Assembly: GCA_003133505.1 (NCBI GenBank) | Contig: PKXT01000296.1 | Span: 1 to 11,202, forward strand | DNA from: Acidobacteriota bacterium | GTDB lineage: Bacteria; Acidobacteriota; Terriglobia; Acidiferrales; UBA7541 | Direction: 5' to 3' | DNA length: 11,202 bases | Position numbers and translations under genes: made by a program | In this document: positions 1 to 7,527 of the stretch, in pieces | Layout of the letters: each line of letters starts with the position of its first letter | How positions within the stretch are numbered: position 1 is the first letter of the stretch | Notes under the pieces: model-generated | Told to the model about the DNA's origin: nothing | What the model saw: only the letters and a program-made list of their open reading frames with translations | The model's database searches: none

Positions 1-1
1 T

Positions 2-199
2 ATGCTCCATTTCCTCACGGCGGGAGGCGGCCGGCCATTTGTGATCCGCTCGGCGGAGCTTTCGGCGGTCATTGGAGGCGCCATCGCGGTTTTTCTGGGG
101 GCAAGCTGGCTGCTGCGATGCGAGGAGATTCACGAGGTAATTGCAATACTGCGCCATCGCCGCACGGAACCGGAAGTTCAGATATTGTTGGAAGGCTAA
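2..199 (+). CDS. murJ: C-terminal end of a membrane protein, probably lipid II flippase MurJ (partial at 5' end)
   Basis: Only the last 65 codons are visible and the reading frame is open to the left edge, so the ATG at position 2 need not be the true start. The fragment holds one clear hydrophobic helix (about residues 21-39, from LSAVIGGAIAVFLGASWLL) followed by a charged amphipathic stretch ending in a basic RHRRTEP segment. The pattern of a final membrane helix, then an E-rich turn (RCEEIHEV), then a short basic tail matches how MurJ/MviN proteins usually end; MurJ flips lipid II across the inner membrane for peptidoglycan synthesis. The stop lies 15 nt before the recombinase gene, so the two are probably cotranscribed. 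With so little sequence, another polytopic membrane protein cannot be excluded. Confidence 0.5.
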   Translation: MLHFLTAGGGRPFVIRSAELSAVIGGAIAVFLGASWLLRCEEIHEVIAILRHRRTEPEVQILLEG

Positions 200-214
200 A
201 GCGTTCGAGAGCGA

Positions 215-1099
215 ATGGAAAATCTTATTCGTTCATTTTTAAGCTACCTGCGGGTCGAAAAAGGCCTAGCTCCTTTAACCATAAAGTCCTATGCCGGTGA
301 TTTGCGGAAATTCGCGGTTTTTGCGGAGCAGCATAAATTAAAGCTGGCGCAACTTCGCAGTGATGACGTTGTGGAGTACCTGACCATGCTGTACAGGCTG
401 AAGCTGGACAGCCGCTCGGTCGCTCGCCATCTGGTGAGCTTGCGGCATCTCCTCCGTTTCGCGGTGTCCGAGGGATTGATTGCGGAGGATCCGGCGATGA
501 ATGTGGAATCGCCGCGCTTCCGTCAGAGACTGCCCACGCATCTGAGCGTGACCGAAACGGAAAAACTGCTGGCCCAGCCAGACATAGGTACTCCGGAGGG
601 GTTGCGCGACCGGGCCATGATCGAACTCCTGTATTCAACGGGGTTGAGAGTCTCTGAACTGGTGAATCTTAATATCAAGGACCTGAATATGGATGCCGGT
701 TTCCTGCGTTGCATTGGAAAAGGAGACAAAGAACGGCTGGTGCCAGCGGGCCAGGTCGCGATTCACGCCGTACAACGTTATTTGCGCGATGCGCGGCCTC
801 AACTAATGCGTGGTCGCAGCTCGCCTCACCTGTTTGTGAGTCGCAGAGGTCAGTTCATGTCGCGCATGCGTTTCTGGCAATTGCTGAAGATTTATGGGCG
901 AAGCGCCGGGCTCCGCCGTGAATTGACTCCGCACCAGCTTCGGCATAGCTTCGCTACGCATTTGCTGGAGGGTGGCGCGGACTTGAGGTCCGTGCAGATG
1001 ATGCTGGGCCATGCCGATATCTCGACAACCCAAATTTATACTCACGTGGTGCAGGAACGCTTGAGGCAGATATATGACGCGCACCATCCGCGTTCGTAA
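215..1099 (+). CDS. xerD: Site-specific tyrosine recombinase XerD/XerC (chromosome dimer resolution)
   Basis: A complete 294-aa tyrosine recombinase, close to the 298 aa of E. coli XerD. The N-terminal SAM-like DNA-binding domain covers about residues 1-87 and the catalytic domain about 108-290. All six catalytic positions are visible: R145 (TGLRVSEL), K169 (GKGDKERLVP), H240 and R243 (HQLRHSFATH), H266 (LGHADIS) and the nucleophile Y275 (QIYTHV). Their spacing follows E. coli XerD with an offset of 3-4 residues. Family role: with a partner recombinase it resolves chromosome dimers at dif near the terminus, normally under FtsK control. Whether this copy is XerC or XerD cannot be settled from one protein; XerD is preferred from overall resemblance. 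There is no integrase-like arm-binding domain and no att site nearby, so a phage integrase is unlikely. ATG start, weak GAGAG Shine-Dalgarno, 15 nt after the upstream gene. Confidence 0.93.
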   Translation: MENLIRSFLSYLRVEKGLAPLTIKSYAGDLRKFAVFAEQHKLKLAQLRSDDVVEYLTMLYRLKLDSRSVARHLVSLRHLLRFAVSEGLIAEDPAMNVESPRFRQRLPTHLSVTETEKLLAQPDIGTPEGLRDRAMIELLYSTGLRVSELVNLNIKDLNMDAGFLRCIGKGDKERLVPAGQVAIHAVQRYLRDARPQLMRGRSSPHLFVSRRGQFMSRMRFWQLLKIYGRSAGLRRELTPHQLRHSFATHLLEGGADLRSVQMMLGHADISTTQIYTHVVQERLRQIYDAHHPRS

Positions 1100-1141
1100 A
1101 TCGGCCATGACAGCGTCGTTTGGCAAGGACGAGAAGACCAA

Positions 1142-1146
1142 GGAGG
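1142..1146 (+). promoter_or_regulatory. Strong Shine-Dalgarno of the CCA/PAP-family gene
   Basis: GGAGG, preceded by AA, sits 9 nt before the ATG at 1156 and fixes that start. It favours this ATG over the methionine four codons later. The 56-nt gap after the recombinase gene shows no obvious promoter or terminator, so the gene is probably cotranscribed with the one before it. Confidence 0.75.
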
Positions 1147-1155
1147 CGGTGACGA

Positions 1156-2814
1156 ATGCCTGATTACATGTACCAGCTGGAAAGCCGGCTTTTGCCGGAA
1201 CAGCGAGCGGTAATGATTCGGGTACAAGAGTTGAGCCAGGAAATGCAGCTCAACGTGTACCTTACCGGCGGCGCGGTGCGTGATCTGATATCGGGAATGG
1301 CCATTCGGGATCTCGATTTTACGGTGGAGGGGAATCCCTCGCGGATGGTCCGCGAACTTGAGAAAGGCGGCGCGCGAATTGTTTACGACGACGAAAAAAA
1401 GCGCCATTCTGAATTCGTTTTTGCGGGTGACGTGGATGGATCAATTGAAGAGTCAAGGGAGGATTTTTACAGTGCCCCTGGCGGCAAGCCTGAAGTCCGC
1501 TGGGCCAGTATCACCGATGATTTACGGCGCCGCGATTTTTCGGTGAACGCGATTGCTATCTCGCTGAACCAGGCCTCGCGCGGTCTTTTGCTGGATCCGA
1601 TGAACGGCCTGGCTGACCTTGAGCGCAAGGAAATACGTTCGCTCTCCATTCATTCCTTCACCAATCAGCCGGTGCGGCTCTTGCGCGCGCTTTTCTATTG
1701 CGCCAGGCTGGGATTGAAGCTGGAGCAGCGCACCTCGGAATGGTTTGATCTGGCGATTTCCCGCGAATTGCAGGAATCCATCGACGGAGGGGCAGCTGGT
1801 CTTTTGGTACGTCAGCTTTGTCGCGAGGAAAATCCGGGCGCGATCCTTAAGGCATGGGATAGCCGTAAGCTGCTGGGATCGCTCTTTCCATCTCTGGGCC
1901 GCCGCAAGCCAAATCTGGAAGACTTCGCAAGGCTGGCCAAAGCACGGGAGGCCATGTCGGGCTCAGGCATTCGCCCGCGATTATTCGCCACCGTAGTGCA
2001 TTATCTGATGGCGCGCCTTCCATCGCGCGAACGGGCCGAGGCGATGAAACACTGGGGGTTTTCCGCGACCGAGAGCAAGGTAACGGACGAAGTTCCTTCT
2101 GAAGCCTATAGGTTCCGGAACCTGCTTCAAAGCCGCAAGATGGAAGCCCCCGAGGAAGCCTACCGGCTTCTGGTGCGAACTTCTCCAACGGTGATTGCCT
2201 TCGTCTTGACGGAATGGTCCACCTCCGGTGCGGCGATGCGTATCCGAAATTATCTGACCAAATGGCATCCTTTGCGTTTGAATTTGCCGGTGTCGGAGTT
2301 GAGTGCTTTGGGTGTGCCAAGCGGACCGAAGTTTGACGAGGTGATTGAAAAATTCTTCGTTATGCAATTGCGGGGTCGGGCCCGCGATCCGGAAGAGCGC
2401 CCGAAAATTCTAAAGAAACTCGCGGGCATCAAAGATGAACCATCCAAGAAACCCAAGCCGGACAAAGGCCGGCGTAAAGACAAGAGCGTGGAGGACCCTG
2501 CCGCTCCCACGCCCAAAGAGAGCGTCCCCGCGCAACCCGTAAAGACGAGAATCGGATCTAGAATTGGAACTGCGAAGCTTCCCTCAGAAAGGAAAAGTGG
2601 AAGTGGTGGTGGCTCCGCGGCTGGGCACAGAAGGAAGCCTAAAAAGAAACAGAGAAAGGAACGCAAAAGGACAAAACTTACACGAGAAGTTGCGCCACCC
2701 AAACGACGTGACGCCAAGCGATCCGCGCGAAAGCAAAGCCAACGTATGGTGAAGGTCAAGAGGAAACATAAGAAAACATACGGTGGCAAAAAACGCGGCG
2801 GGAAACGGCGATGA
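1156..2814 (+). CDS. CCA tRNA nucleotidyltransferase / poly(A) polymerase family protein with long basic C-terminal tail
   Basis: A class II nucleotidyltransferase that adds CCA, or part of it, to tRNA 3' ends, or possibly poly(A) tails. Head domain: GGAVRD (residues 38-43), the metal-binding DxD in RDLDFTVEG (D52, D54), and RRRDFSVNA (124-132). Next come LLDPMNGLADL (145-155) and PVRLLRA (172-178), the start of the RNA-binding neck. A GVPSGPKFDEVIEKF segment (386-400) closes the conserved body. No HD hydrolase domain is evident. The SREDFY...PEV region resembles tRNA nucleotidyltransferases more than PcnB, but sequence alone does not separate CCA-adding, A-adding and poly(A) activities. From about residue 425 to the end (128 residues) is a low-complexity Lys/Arg/Pro/Ser/Gly tail; 33 of the last 62 residues are K or R. 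This is probably a disordered RNA-binding extension. E. coli PcnB also ends in a basic tail, though a shorter one. Confidence 0.87.
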   Translation: MPDYMYQLESRLLPEQRAVMIRVQELSQEMQLNVYLTGGAVRDLISGMAIRDLDFTVEGNPSRMVRELEKGGARIVYDDEKKRHSEFVFAGDVDGSIEESREDFYSAPGGKPEVRWASITDDLRRRDFSVNAIAISLNQASRGLLLDPMNGLADLERKEIRSLSIHSFTNQPVRLLRALFYCARLGLKLEQRTSEWFDLAISRELQESIDGGAAGLLVRQLCREENPGAILKAWDSRKLLGSLFPSLGRRKPNLEDFARLAKAREAMSGSGIRPRLFATVVHYLMARLPSRERAEAMKHWGFSATESKVTDEVPSEAYRFRNLLQSRKMEAPEEAYRLLVRTSPTVIAFVLTEWSTSGAAMRIRNYLTKWHPLRLNLPVSELSALGVPSGPKFDEVIEKFFVMQLRGRARDPEERPKILKKLAGIKDEPSKKPKPDKGRRKDKSVEDPAAPTPKESVPAQPVKTRIGSRIGTAKLPSERKSGSGGGSAAGHRRKPKKKQRKERKRTKLTREVAPPKRRDAKRSARKQSQRMVKVKRKHKKTYGGKKRGGKRR

Positions 2815-2825
2815 TTCATTTCTGG

Positions 2826-2842
2826 CGCGGGATTTTCCCGCG
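2826..2842 (+). terminator. Perfect 7-bp hairpin between the CCA/PAP-family gene and dnaE; weak terminator or processing site
   Basis: CGCGGGA and TCCCGCG are exact inverted repeats separated by a 3-nt TTT loop, 11 nt after the stop codon at 2814. The stem is GC-rich and would be stable in RNA. No T-run follows on either strand (downstream reads AATGGAAT), so it does not have the form of a standard Rho-independent terminator. It may attenuate transcription, protect the upstream mRNA 3' end, or mark a processing site. The rest of the 94-nt gap holds a TAAAAT (2894-2899) that resembles a -10 box, but it lies only 9 nt from the dnaE ATG and has a poor -35, so I do not call it a promoter. Confidence 0.4.
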
Positions 2843-2908
2843 AATGGAATCTGATTGATGTTGCCCTGGGCTGCCTTTGTTTGCGAGCTCGATTAAAATG
2901 AGATTGAA

Positions 2909-5900
2909 ATGACGTCTCCCAATTTTGTGCATCTGCATCTCCATACTGATTATTCCTTGTTGGATGGCGCATGCGATATCAGTGAAGTACTGGACGAAGC
3001 GGCACGCCGGAAAATGCCCGCCGTGGCTGTCACCGATCATGGAAACCTCTTCGCGGCGGCAAATTTTCATCATGAGGCCACCACGCGTGGAGTGAAGCCG
3101 ATTATTGGCTGCGAAGTGTACGTTGCCCCCGACGGGCATACCGCTCGGGGTGGCGATGTGGAGCGCTCTAATCACCTGGTGCTGCTTTGCGAGGATGACG
3201 AAGGCTACCGCAACCTGATAAAGCTCGTTTCCACTGGGTACCTGGATGGTTTTTATTACAAGCCCCGCGTGGATCATGATCTGCTGGCCAAGCATAGCGG
3301 CGGCCTGATTGCGCTTTCGGCATGCCTCCGCGGAGAAGTCACCGACCATGTACTCGGAGAACGCACCGAGCAGGCCCGTAATTCCGCTGGCCGGTTGCAG
3401 GATATTTTTGGGAAGGGCAATTTTTTCCTCGAAGTGCAAGACCAGGACCTGGAGGTTGACAAACGGGTAAACCGCGATCTGGTTGCGCTATCGCGCGCCA
3501 CGGGAATTCCCCTGGTAGCCACCAACGATTGCCACTACCTGACCCATGAAGACGCTCATGCCCAGGAAGTGCTGCTGTGCATCCAGACGGGCAAGACCAT
3601 GGGTGACGCCAACCGCATGCGGTTCGCCACTGAGCAGTTTTACTTCAAGACCGCCGAAGAAATGGCCAAGGTATTTGGAGAGCTACCCGAAGCGTTGGAA
3701 CGGACGCTAGCCATTGCGGACCGATGCAACCTGAAGCTGGAGAAGGTCACCAACCCGTTCCCCGAATTCTCAGTGCCAGATGGCCATACCGCCAATAGCT
3801 ATTTCGAGCAGACGGTGCGCGACGGTTTTATCACGCGGATCCCTCAGCTTGAGGAAATGCAGCGTTTGGGAACTCTGCGAAAACCGCTTGCCGAATATGA
3901 GCAGCGCCTGACCGATGAAATCCGCATGGTACAGAAAATGAACTATGCGGGCTATTTCCTGATTGTGTGGGATTTTATTCACTACGCGCGCGCGCAAGGC
4001 GTGCCGGTGGGGCCGGGGCGCGGTTCTGCAGCGGGCAGCCTGGTCAGCTATTCGTTGCGAATCACCGATGTGGACCCGCTCCAATACGGCCTGTTTTTTG
4101 AACGATTTTTGAATCCCGAACGCGTATCCATGCCGGATATTGATATTGATTTTTGCATGAGGCGGCGCGGCGAAGTAATTGAATACGTCCGCGGGAAATA
4201 TGGGAGCGCCAACGTGGCCCAAATCATCACCTTTGGAACAATGGCGGCCAAGGCCGCCCTCAAGGACGTGGGCCGTGCGCTGGACGTGCCTTACGGAGAA
4301 GTGGATAAGCTTGCGAAAATGATTCCTAACCAGCTCAATATCACGCTCGAGAAGGCGCTCAAGGAATCGCCGCAGCTGGAAGCCGCTCGTCAAAAAGATC
4401 CGCGTGTAAAGGAGGTGGTGGAAATTGCGTTGCGCCTGGAGGGGATGGCGCGCCATGCGTCCACGCACGCGGCTGGCGTGGTCATTTCGCCTCGGCCTCT
4501 GACGGAAATCGTGCCGTTATACAAGAGCAACCGCGATGAAGTGATGACCCAGTACGACATGAACGCGTTGGAGCGCCTGGGTTTGCTGAAGATGGATTTC
4601 CTTGGTCTGACGACGCTCACCGTGCTCGACGACGCAGTGCGTATGATTCAGCAGAATCGTGGTGTGAAACTGGATCTCGCCCAGCTTCCCCTCGACGATC
4701 CGGCCACCTACGCGCTTTTCGGACGCGCTGATACGACCGCCATTTTCCAGTTTGAATCCCAAGGCATGAGAGATATTTTACGCCGCTATCAGCCAACCCG
4801 AATTGAAGACCTGACGGCGCTGAATGCACTTTACCGCCCTGGTCCCATTCAAGGCGGTATGACCGATGATTTCATCGCCCGCAAGCATGGCCGCAAGAAA
4901 GTTACCTACGATTTGCCAGAATTGAAGGAAATTCTGGAAGAGACTTGCGGGGTAATTATTTATCAGGAACACGTGATGCAGATCGCCAATCGCCTGGCGG
5001 GTTTCTCGCTCGGAGAAGCCGATATTTTACGCCGGGCCATGGGGAAGAAGAAGCCAGCCGAGATGGCAGCGCAACGGCAAAAATTTCTCACCGGATGTCA
5101 GGCGCGAAAGGTTCCTGCAAAAAAGGCCGAGCGTATTTTTGACCTGATGGAGGAATTTGCCGGCTATGGATTCCCCAAGGCCCACTCCTGTGCCTATGCT
5201 TTGCTGGCCTATCAAACGGCATATCTGAAGGTGCATTATCCTGTCGAGTTTATGGCCGCGCTGCTGACTTGCGAAACCGGCAAGAATGACAAAGTGGTGA
5301 AGTACATTCACGAGGCGCGGGGAATGGGAATAACCGTCCTGCCGCCGGATGTGAATACCAGCGACGTGGATTTTACCCCGGTGGGGGACGCCATTCGCTT
5401 CGGATTGCGGTCCGTCAAGAATGTCGGTGAAAACACCGTACGCGGAATATTGCAGGCCCGCGAAAAGTTGAGCCGCTTTCACACGCTTTTTGAATTTTGC
5501 GACAACGTGGATAGCCATCTGCTGAACAGGCGCGTGCTCGAAAGCCTGGTTCGTTCGGGGGCCATGGACGGGCTGGGAGCACATCGCGCGCAGCTTATAG
5601 CCGTGCTGGATTCGGCAATGGAACGTTCGCAGCGCATGCAACACGCCGAAAGCATTGGTCAGCATGGCCTATTTGGCGGCAAGACTGCGCAGCCATCTCC
5701 CGCGCCTACAATGCCCGAAGTGGAAGCTTGGCCCGAGCACGAGTTGCTTGCTAATGAGTTCGCCACTGTGGGATTTTATATTTCCGGGCATCCGTTGGAT
5801 AAGTTTGCGGGGAGGCTGGGTGAAATGGGTGTCACCGATCTGGTTTCCCTGGAAGAGCGTGGTGACAATTCAGATGTGATTTTGGCCGGTATTATTGTAC

Positions 5901-6382
5901 AAGCTCGCGTTGCGCGTAGTCGCAAGGGCGCGAAGTGGGGCTCCTATACTTTGCAGGACCGCACAGGTTTGGCTGAACTGCTGGTTTTCTCCGAAACGTT
6001 TACACGGTTGGAATCCCTCTTCGCGCAAAATATTCCCCTGATGATTAAGGGAAGGATTACCCTGGAAGAGCGCGAAGGGCCGGAGACTGGCCGAACTCTG
6101 CGCGTGCGGGTGGAGGATGCCAGACCACTGGAAAAAATGGTGCAAACTGCTGCTGGCACGTTGCGCATACGCATTCACCTTGGGGCATTAGGTAATAGCG
6201 ACCTGGATCGCCTGCGGGATATATTCCTGCGCCAGCCGGGGCGCAGCCGAGTGGTCTTTGACCTGATTGAGCCTGGCGGAGACGCCGCAACAGTGGAGGC
6301 TTCCAGCGCCGTGAAAGCTGACGAAACGCTGCTGGTAGCTGTTCGTGAAATTTTCGGAGATCAAGCGGTGGTAGTAGATTAG
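2909..6382 (+). CDS. dnaE: DNA polymerase III alpha subunit (replicative polymerase)
   Basis: A complete 1157-aa DnaE, close to the 1160 aa of E. coli. Order: PHP domain (about 1-285, opening with HLHLHTDYSLLDG), palm with GPGRGSAAGS (368-377) and PDIDIDF (D412, D414), third catalytic acid D563 in KMDFLGL, fingers, then the helix-hairpin-helix region. The likely beta-clamp motif is QHGLF (918-922), where E. coli has QADMF. An OB-fold covers about 987-1072 and a C-terminal tau-binding-like domain about 1080-1157. It synthesises both DNA strands at the fork as part of the Pol III holoenzyme. Nine positions expected to bind metal in an active PHP site are all present: H10, H12, D19, H44, E69, H89, C139, D207 and H209. 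E. coli has lost several of these. ATG is the first start in frame; its Shine-Dalgarno is weak (TGAG). accA follows 24 nt after the stop. Confidence 0.97.
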   Translation: MTSPNFVHLHLHTDYSLLDGACDISEVLDEAARRKMPAVAVTDHGNLFAAANFHHEATTRGVKPIIGCEVYVAPDGHTARGGDVERSNHLVLLCEDDEGYRNLIKLVSTGYLDGFYYKPRVDHDLLAKHSGGLIALSACLRGEVTDHVLGERTEQARNSAGRLQDIFGKGNFFLEVQDQDLEVDKRVNRDLVALSRATGIPLVATNDCHYLTHEDAHAQEVLLCIQTGKTMGDANRMRFATEQFYFKTAEEMAKVFGELPEALERTLAIADRCNLKLEKVTNPFPEFSVPDGHTANSYFEQTVRDGFITRIPQLEEMQRLGTLRKPLAEYEQRLTDEIRMVQKMNYAGYFLIVWDFIHYARAQGVPVGPGRGSAAGSLVSYSLRITDVDPLQYGLFFERFLNPERVSMPDIDIDFCMRRRGEVIEYVRGKYGSANVAQIITFGTMAAKAALKDVGRALDVPYGEVDKLAKMIPNQLNITLEKALKESPQLEAARQKDPRVKEVVEIALRLEGMARHASTHAAGVVISPRPLTEIVPLYKSNRDEVMTQYDMNALERLGLLKMDFLGLTTLTVLDDAVRMIQQNRGVKLDLAQLPLDDPATYALFGRADTTAIFQFESQGMRDILRRYQPTRIEDLTALNALYRPGPIQGGMTDDFIARKHGRKKVTYDLPELKEILEETCGVIIYQEHVMQIANRLAGFSLGEADILRRAMGKKKPAEMAAQRQKFLTGCQARKVPAKKAERIFDLMEEFAGYGFPKAHSCAYALLAYQTAYLKVHYPVEFMAALLTCETGKNDKVVKYIHEARGMGITVLPPDVNTSDVDFTPVGDAIRFGLRSVKNVGENTVRGILQAREKLSRFHTLFEFCDNVDSHLLNRRVLESLVRSGAMDGLGAHRAQLIAVLDSAMERSQRMQHAESIGQHGLFGGKTAQPSPAPTMPEVEAWPEHELLANEFATVGFYISGHPLDKFAGRLGEMGVTDLVSLEERGDNSDVILAGIIVQARVARSRKGAKWGSYTLQDRTGLAELLVFSETFTRLESLFAQNIPLMIKGRITLEEREGPETGRTLRVRVEDARPLEKMVQTAAGTLRIRIHLGALGNSDLDRLRDIFLRQPGRSRVVFDLIEPGGDAATVEASSAVKADETLLVAVREIFGDQAVVVD

Positions 6383-6406
6383 CAGCGGGAGCTTGGTGAT
6401 AATCCT

Positions 6407-7363
6407 TTGCCGACCCAGAAAAAAAGCCTTGAATCGCTTGAGCGCGAAATGGACGATATGAGCCGCGCCGCCAATGGTGGAACGCATCAGGAGTTGGAGC
6501 GGCTGCGCCACGAAGTGGCCGACTTGCGACGGGATTTCTACAATAACCTAGGCCCCTGGCAGCGCACTCAGCTTTCCCGGCATCCACAACGTCCCAACCT
6601 GCTTGATTATGTGCGAATGCTGTTTACTGACTTTTCCGAGTTGCACGGGGACCGCGCGTTTGCCGACGATCAGGCCATGATTTGCGGAATGGCGCGCTTC
6701 CAAGGGCGGCCAGTGATGATTGTGGGCCAGCAGAAAGGCCGCGATACGCGTGAACGCCTGGCTCGCAATTTCGGCCAAGCCAAGCCGGAGGGCTATCGCA
6801 AGGCGTTGCGGGTGATGGAGCTTGCCGCCAAGTTTAACCGCCCCGTTTTTTGCTTTATTGATACCACAGGAGCATATGCTGGAGTTGATGCCGAGGAGCG
6901 CGGGCAGGCCGAAGCAATCGCACGGAACCTGCGCGAACTGGCGCGACTGGCAGTGCCGGTCATCGTCACGATTACAGGCGAAGGCGGTTCTGGAGGCGCG
7001 TTGGCTATCGCCATCGGCGACCGGATTCTAATGCTTGAGAATTCCATCTACTCGGTTATCTCGCCGGAGGGCTGCGCCTCCATCATGTGGCGCGATACCA
7101 CCAAAGCGGAAACAGCCGCCGAGGCCTTGAAAATTACCGCCCAGGATTTACTTCGCATGAAGATTATTGACGAGGTTGTTGCCGAGCCAGAGGGCGGCGC
7201 TCATCTGGACCCGCTGGCGGTGGCGAGATCACTGGGCGGGGCGCTGGCCCGTTCGCTGGACCAGGTGGCGGTTCTTCCAGTTGCAATGATGCTCGAGCAA
7301 CGCTATCAAAAGTATCGCGTGATGGGACAATTTTTCGCTGCCGCCCCTGCTGCGTCGTCCTAG
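6407..7363 (+). CDS. accA: Acetyl-CoA carboxylase carboxyltransferase subunit alpha
   Basis: A complete 318-aa AccA; E. coli has 319. It pairs with AccD to move the carboxyl group from biotin-BCCP to acetyl-CoA, giving malonyl-CoA for fatty acid synthesis in the cytoplasm. N-terminal helix SLESLEREMDDM, then WQRTQLSRHPQRP (51-63), GRPVMIVGQQKGRDT (100-114), NFGQAKPEGYRKALR (121-135), AEERGQAEAIARNLRE (162-177), the oxyanion-hole glycine segment GEGGSGGALAI (191-201) and SPEGCASI (219-226). One motif is unusual: the normal DTPGAYPG reads DTTGAYAG (T154, A158). The start is TTG, since no ATG or GTG lies between the in-frame dnaE stop and this codon; the next candidate, ATG at 6449 (M15), would cut into the conserved N-terminal helix. 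GGGAG at 6387-6391 is distant; GGTGAT at 6395 is a closer weak Shine-Dalgarno. No accD is in the window. Confidence 0.95.
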   Translation: MPTQKKSLESLEREMDDMSRAANGGTHQELERLRHEVADLRRDFYNNLGPWQRTQLSRHPQRPNLLDYVRMLFTDFSELHGDRAFADDQAMICGMARFQGRPVMIVGQQKGRDTRERLARNFGQAKPEGYRKALRVMELAAKFNRPVFCFIDTTGAYAGVDAEERGQAEAIARNLRELARLAVPVIVTITGEGGSGGALAIAIGDRILMLENSIYSVISPEGCASIMWRDTTKAETAAEALKITAQDLLRMKIIDEVVAEPEGGAHLDPLAVARSLGGALARSLDQVAVLPVAMMLEQRYQKYRVMGQFFAAAPAASS

Positions 7364-7395
7364 AAAATCCACCCCTCGTAGAGATCAGCAGCAAT

Positions 7396-7439
7396 TGGGA
7401 ACGGGTCGACTCGGGCGCCCAGCGCTACAATCCGTCCCA
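7396..7439 (+). repeat. Imperfect inverted repeat downstream of accA
   Basis: TGGGA-A-CGG (7396-7404) can pair with CCGTCCCA (7432-7439) with one bulged A. The 27-nt loop contains the 8-bp palindrome GGGCGCCC (7413-7420) followed by AGCGCT. There is no T-run, so a Rho-independent terminator is not supported, but this is the only strong secondary-structure candidate in the 164-nt gap after accA. It could be a weak 3'-end stabiliser or chance. Confidence 0.25.
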
Positions 7440-7475
7440 CTAGTGAACGATTGAGCATCTATCCTGCGGTGACCC

Positions 7476-7504
7476 TTGCCGTCTCCTCGCATCACGTCTA
7501 GCAT
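7476..7504 (+). promoter_or_regulatory. Possible sigma70-type promoter for the small iron-sulfur-like gene
   Basis: TTGCCG (7476-7481) and TAGCAT (7499-7504) are separated by 17 nt. Each matches the consensus hexamer at 4 of 6 positions, and the spacing is ideal. A start of transcription near 7511 would leave a leader of about 17 nt before GTG 7528 or 26 nt before TTG 7537. Matches of this quality also occur by chance, so this is only a candidate. Confidence 0.28.
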
Positions 7505-7527
7505 GATATTCAGGTCATCTTCTTGGG

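Noticed and set aside
215..1099. The tyrosine recombinase as a phage or integron integrase marking a mobile element
   Set aside because: It has XerD length and motif spacing, lies among housekeeping genes, and no att repeats, tRNA gene or cargo genes are nearby.
2894..2899. TAAAAT as a -10 box for dnaE
   Set aside because: It would give a leader of only about 3 nt, and the best -35 at suitable spacing (CTGCCT) matches at only 3 of 6 positions.
2250..2972. 240-codon open frame on the - strand over the end of the nucleotidyltransferase gene
   Set aside because: It mirrors the K/R-rich sense tail, which gives an F/L/S/P-rich antisense product. It crosses the gap into dnaE, has no recognisable motif, and the sense frame is clearly coding.
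3770..4468. 232-codon open frame on the - strand inside dnaE
   Set aside because: It lies wholly within conserved DnaE catalytic sequence, and its translation has no domain-like features. It is a shadow frame.
5027..5665. 212-codon open frame on the - strand inside dnaE
   Set aside because: Same reason: antisense to conserved polymerase sequence, with no motif or plausible start context.
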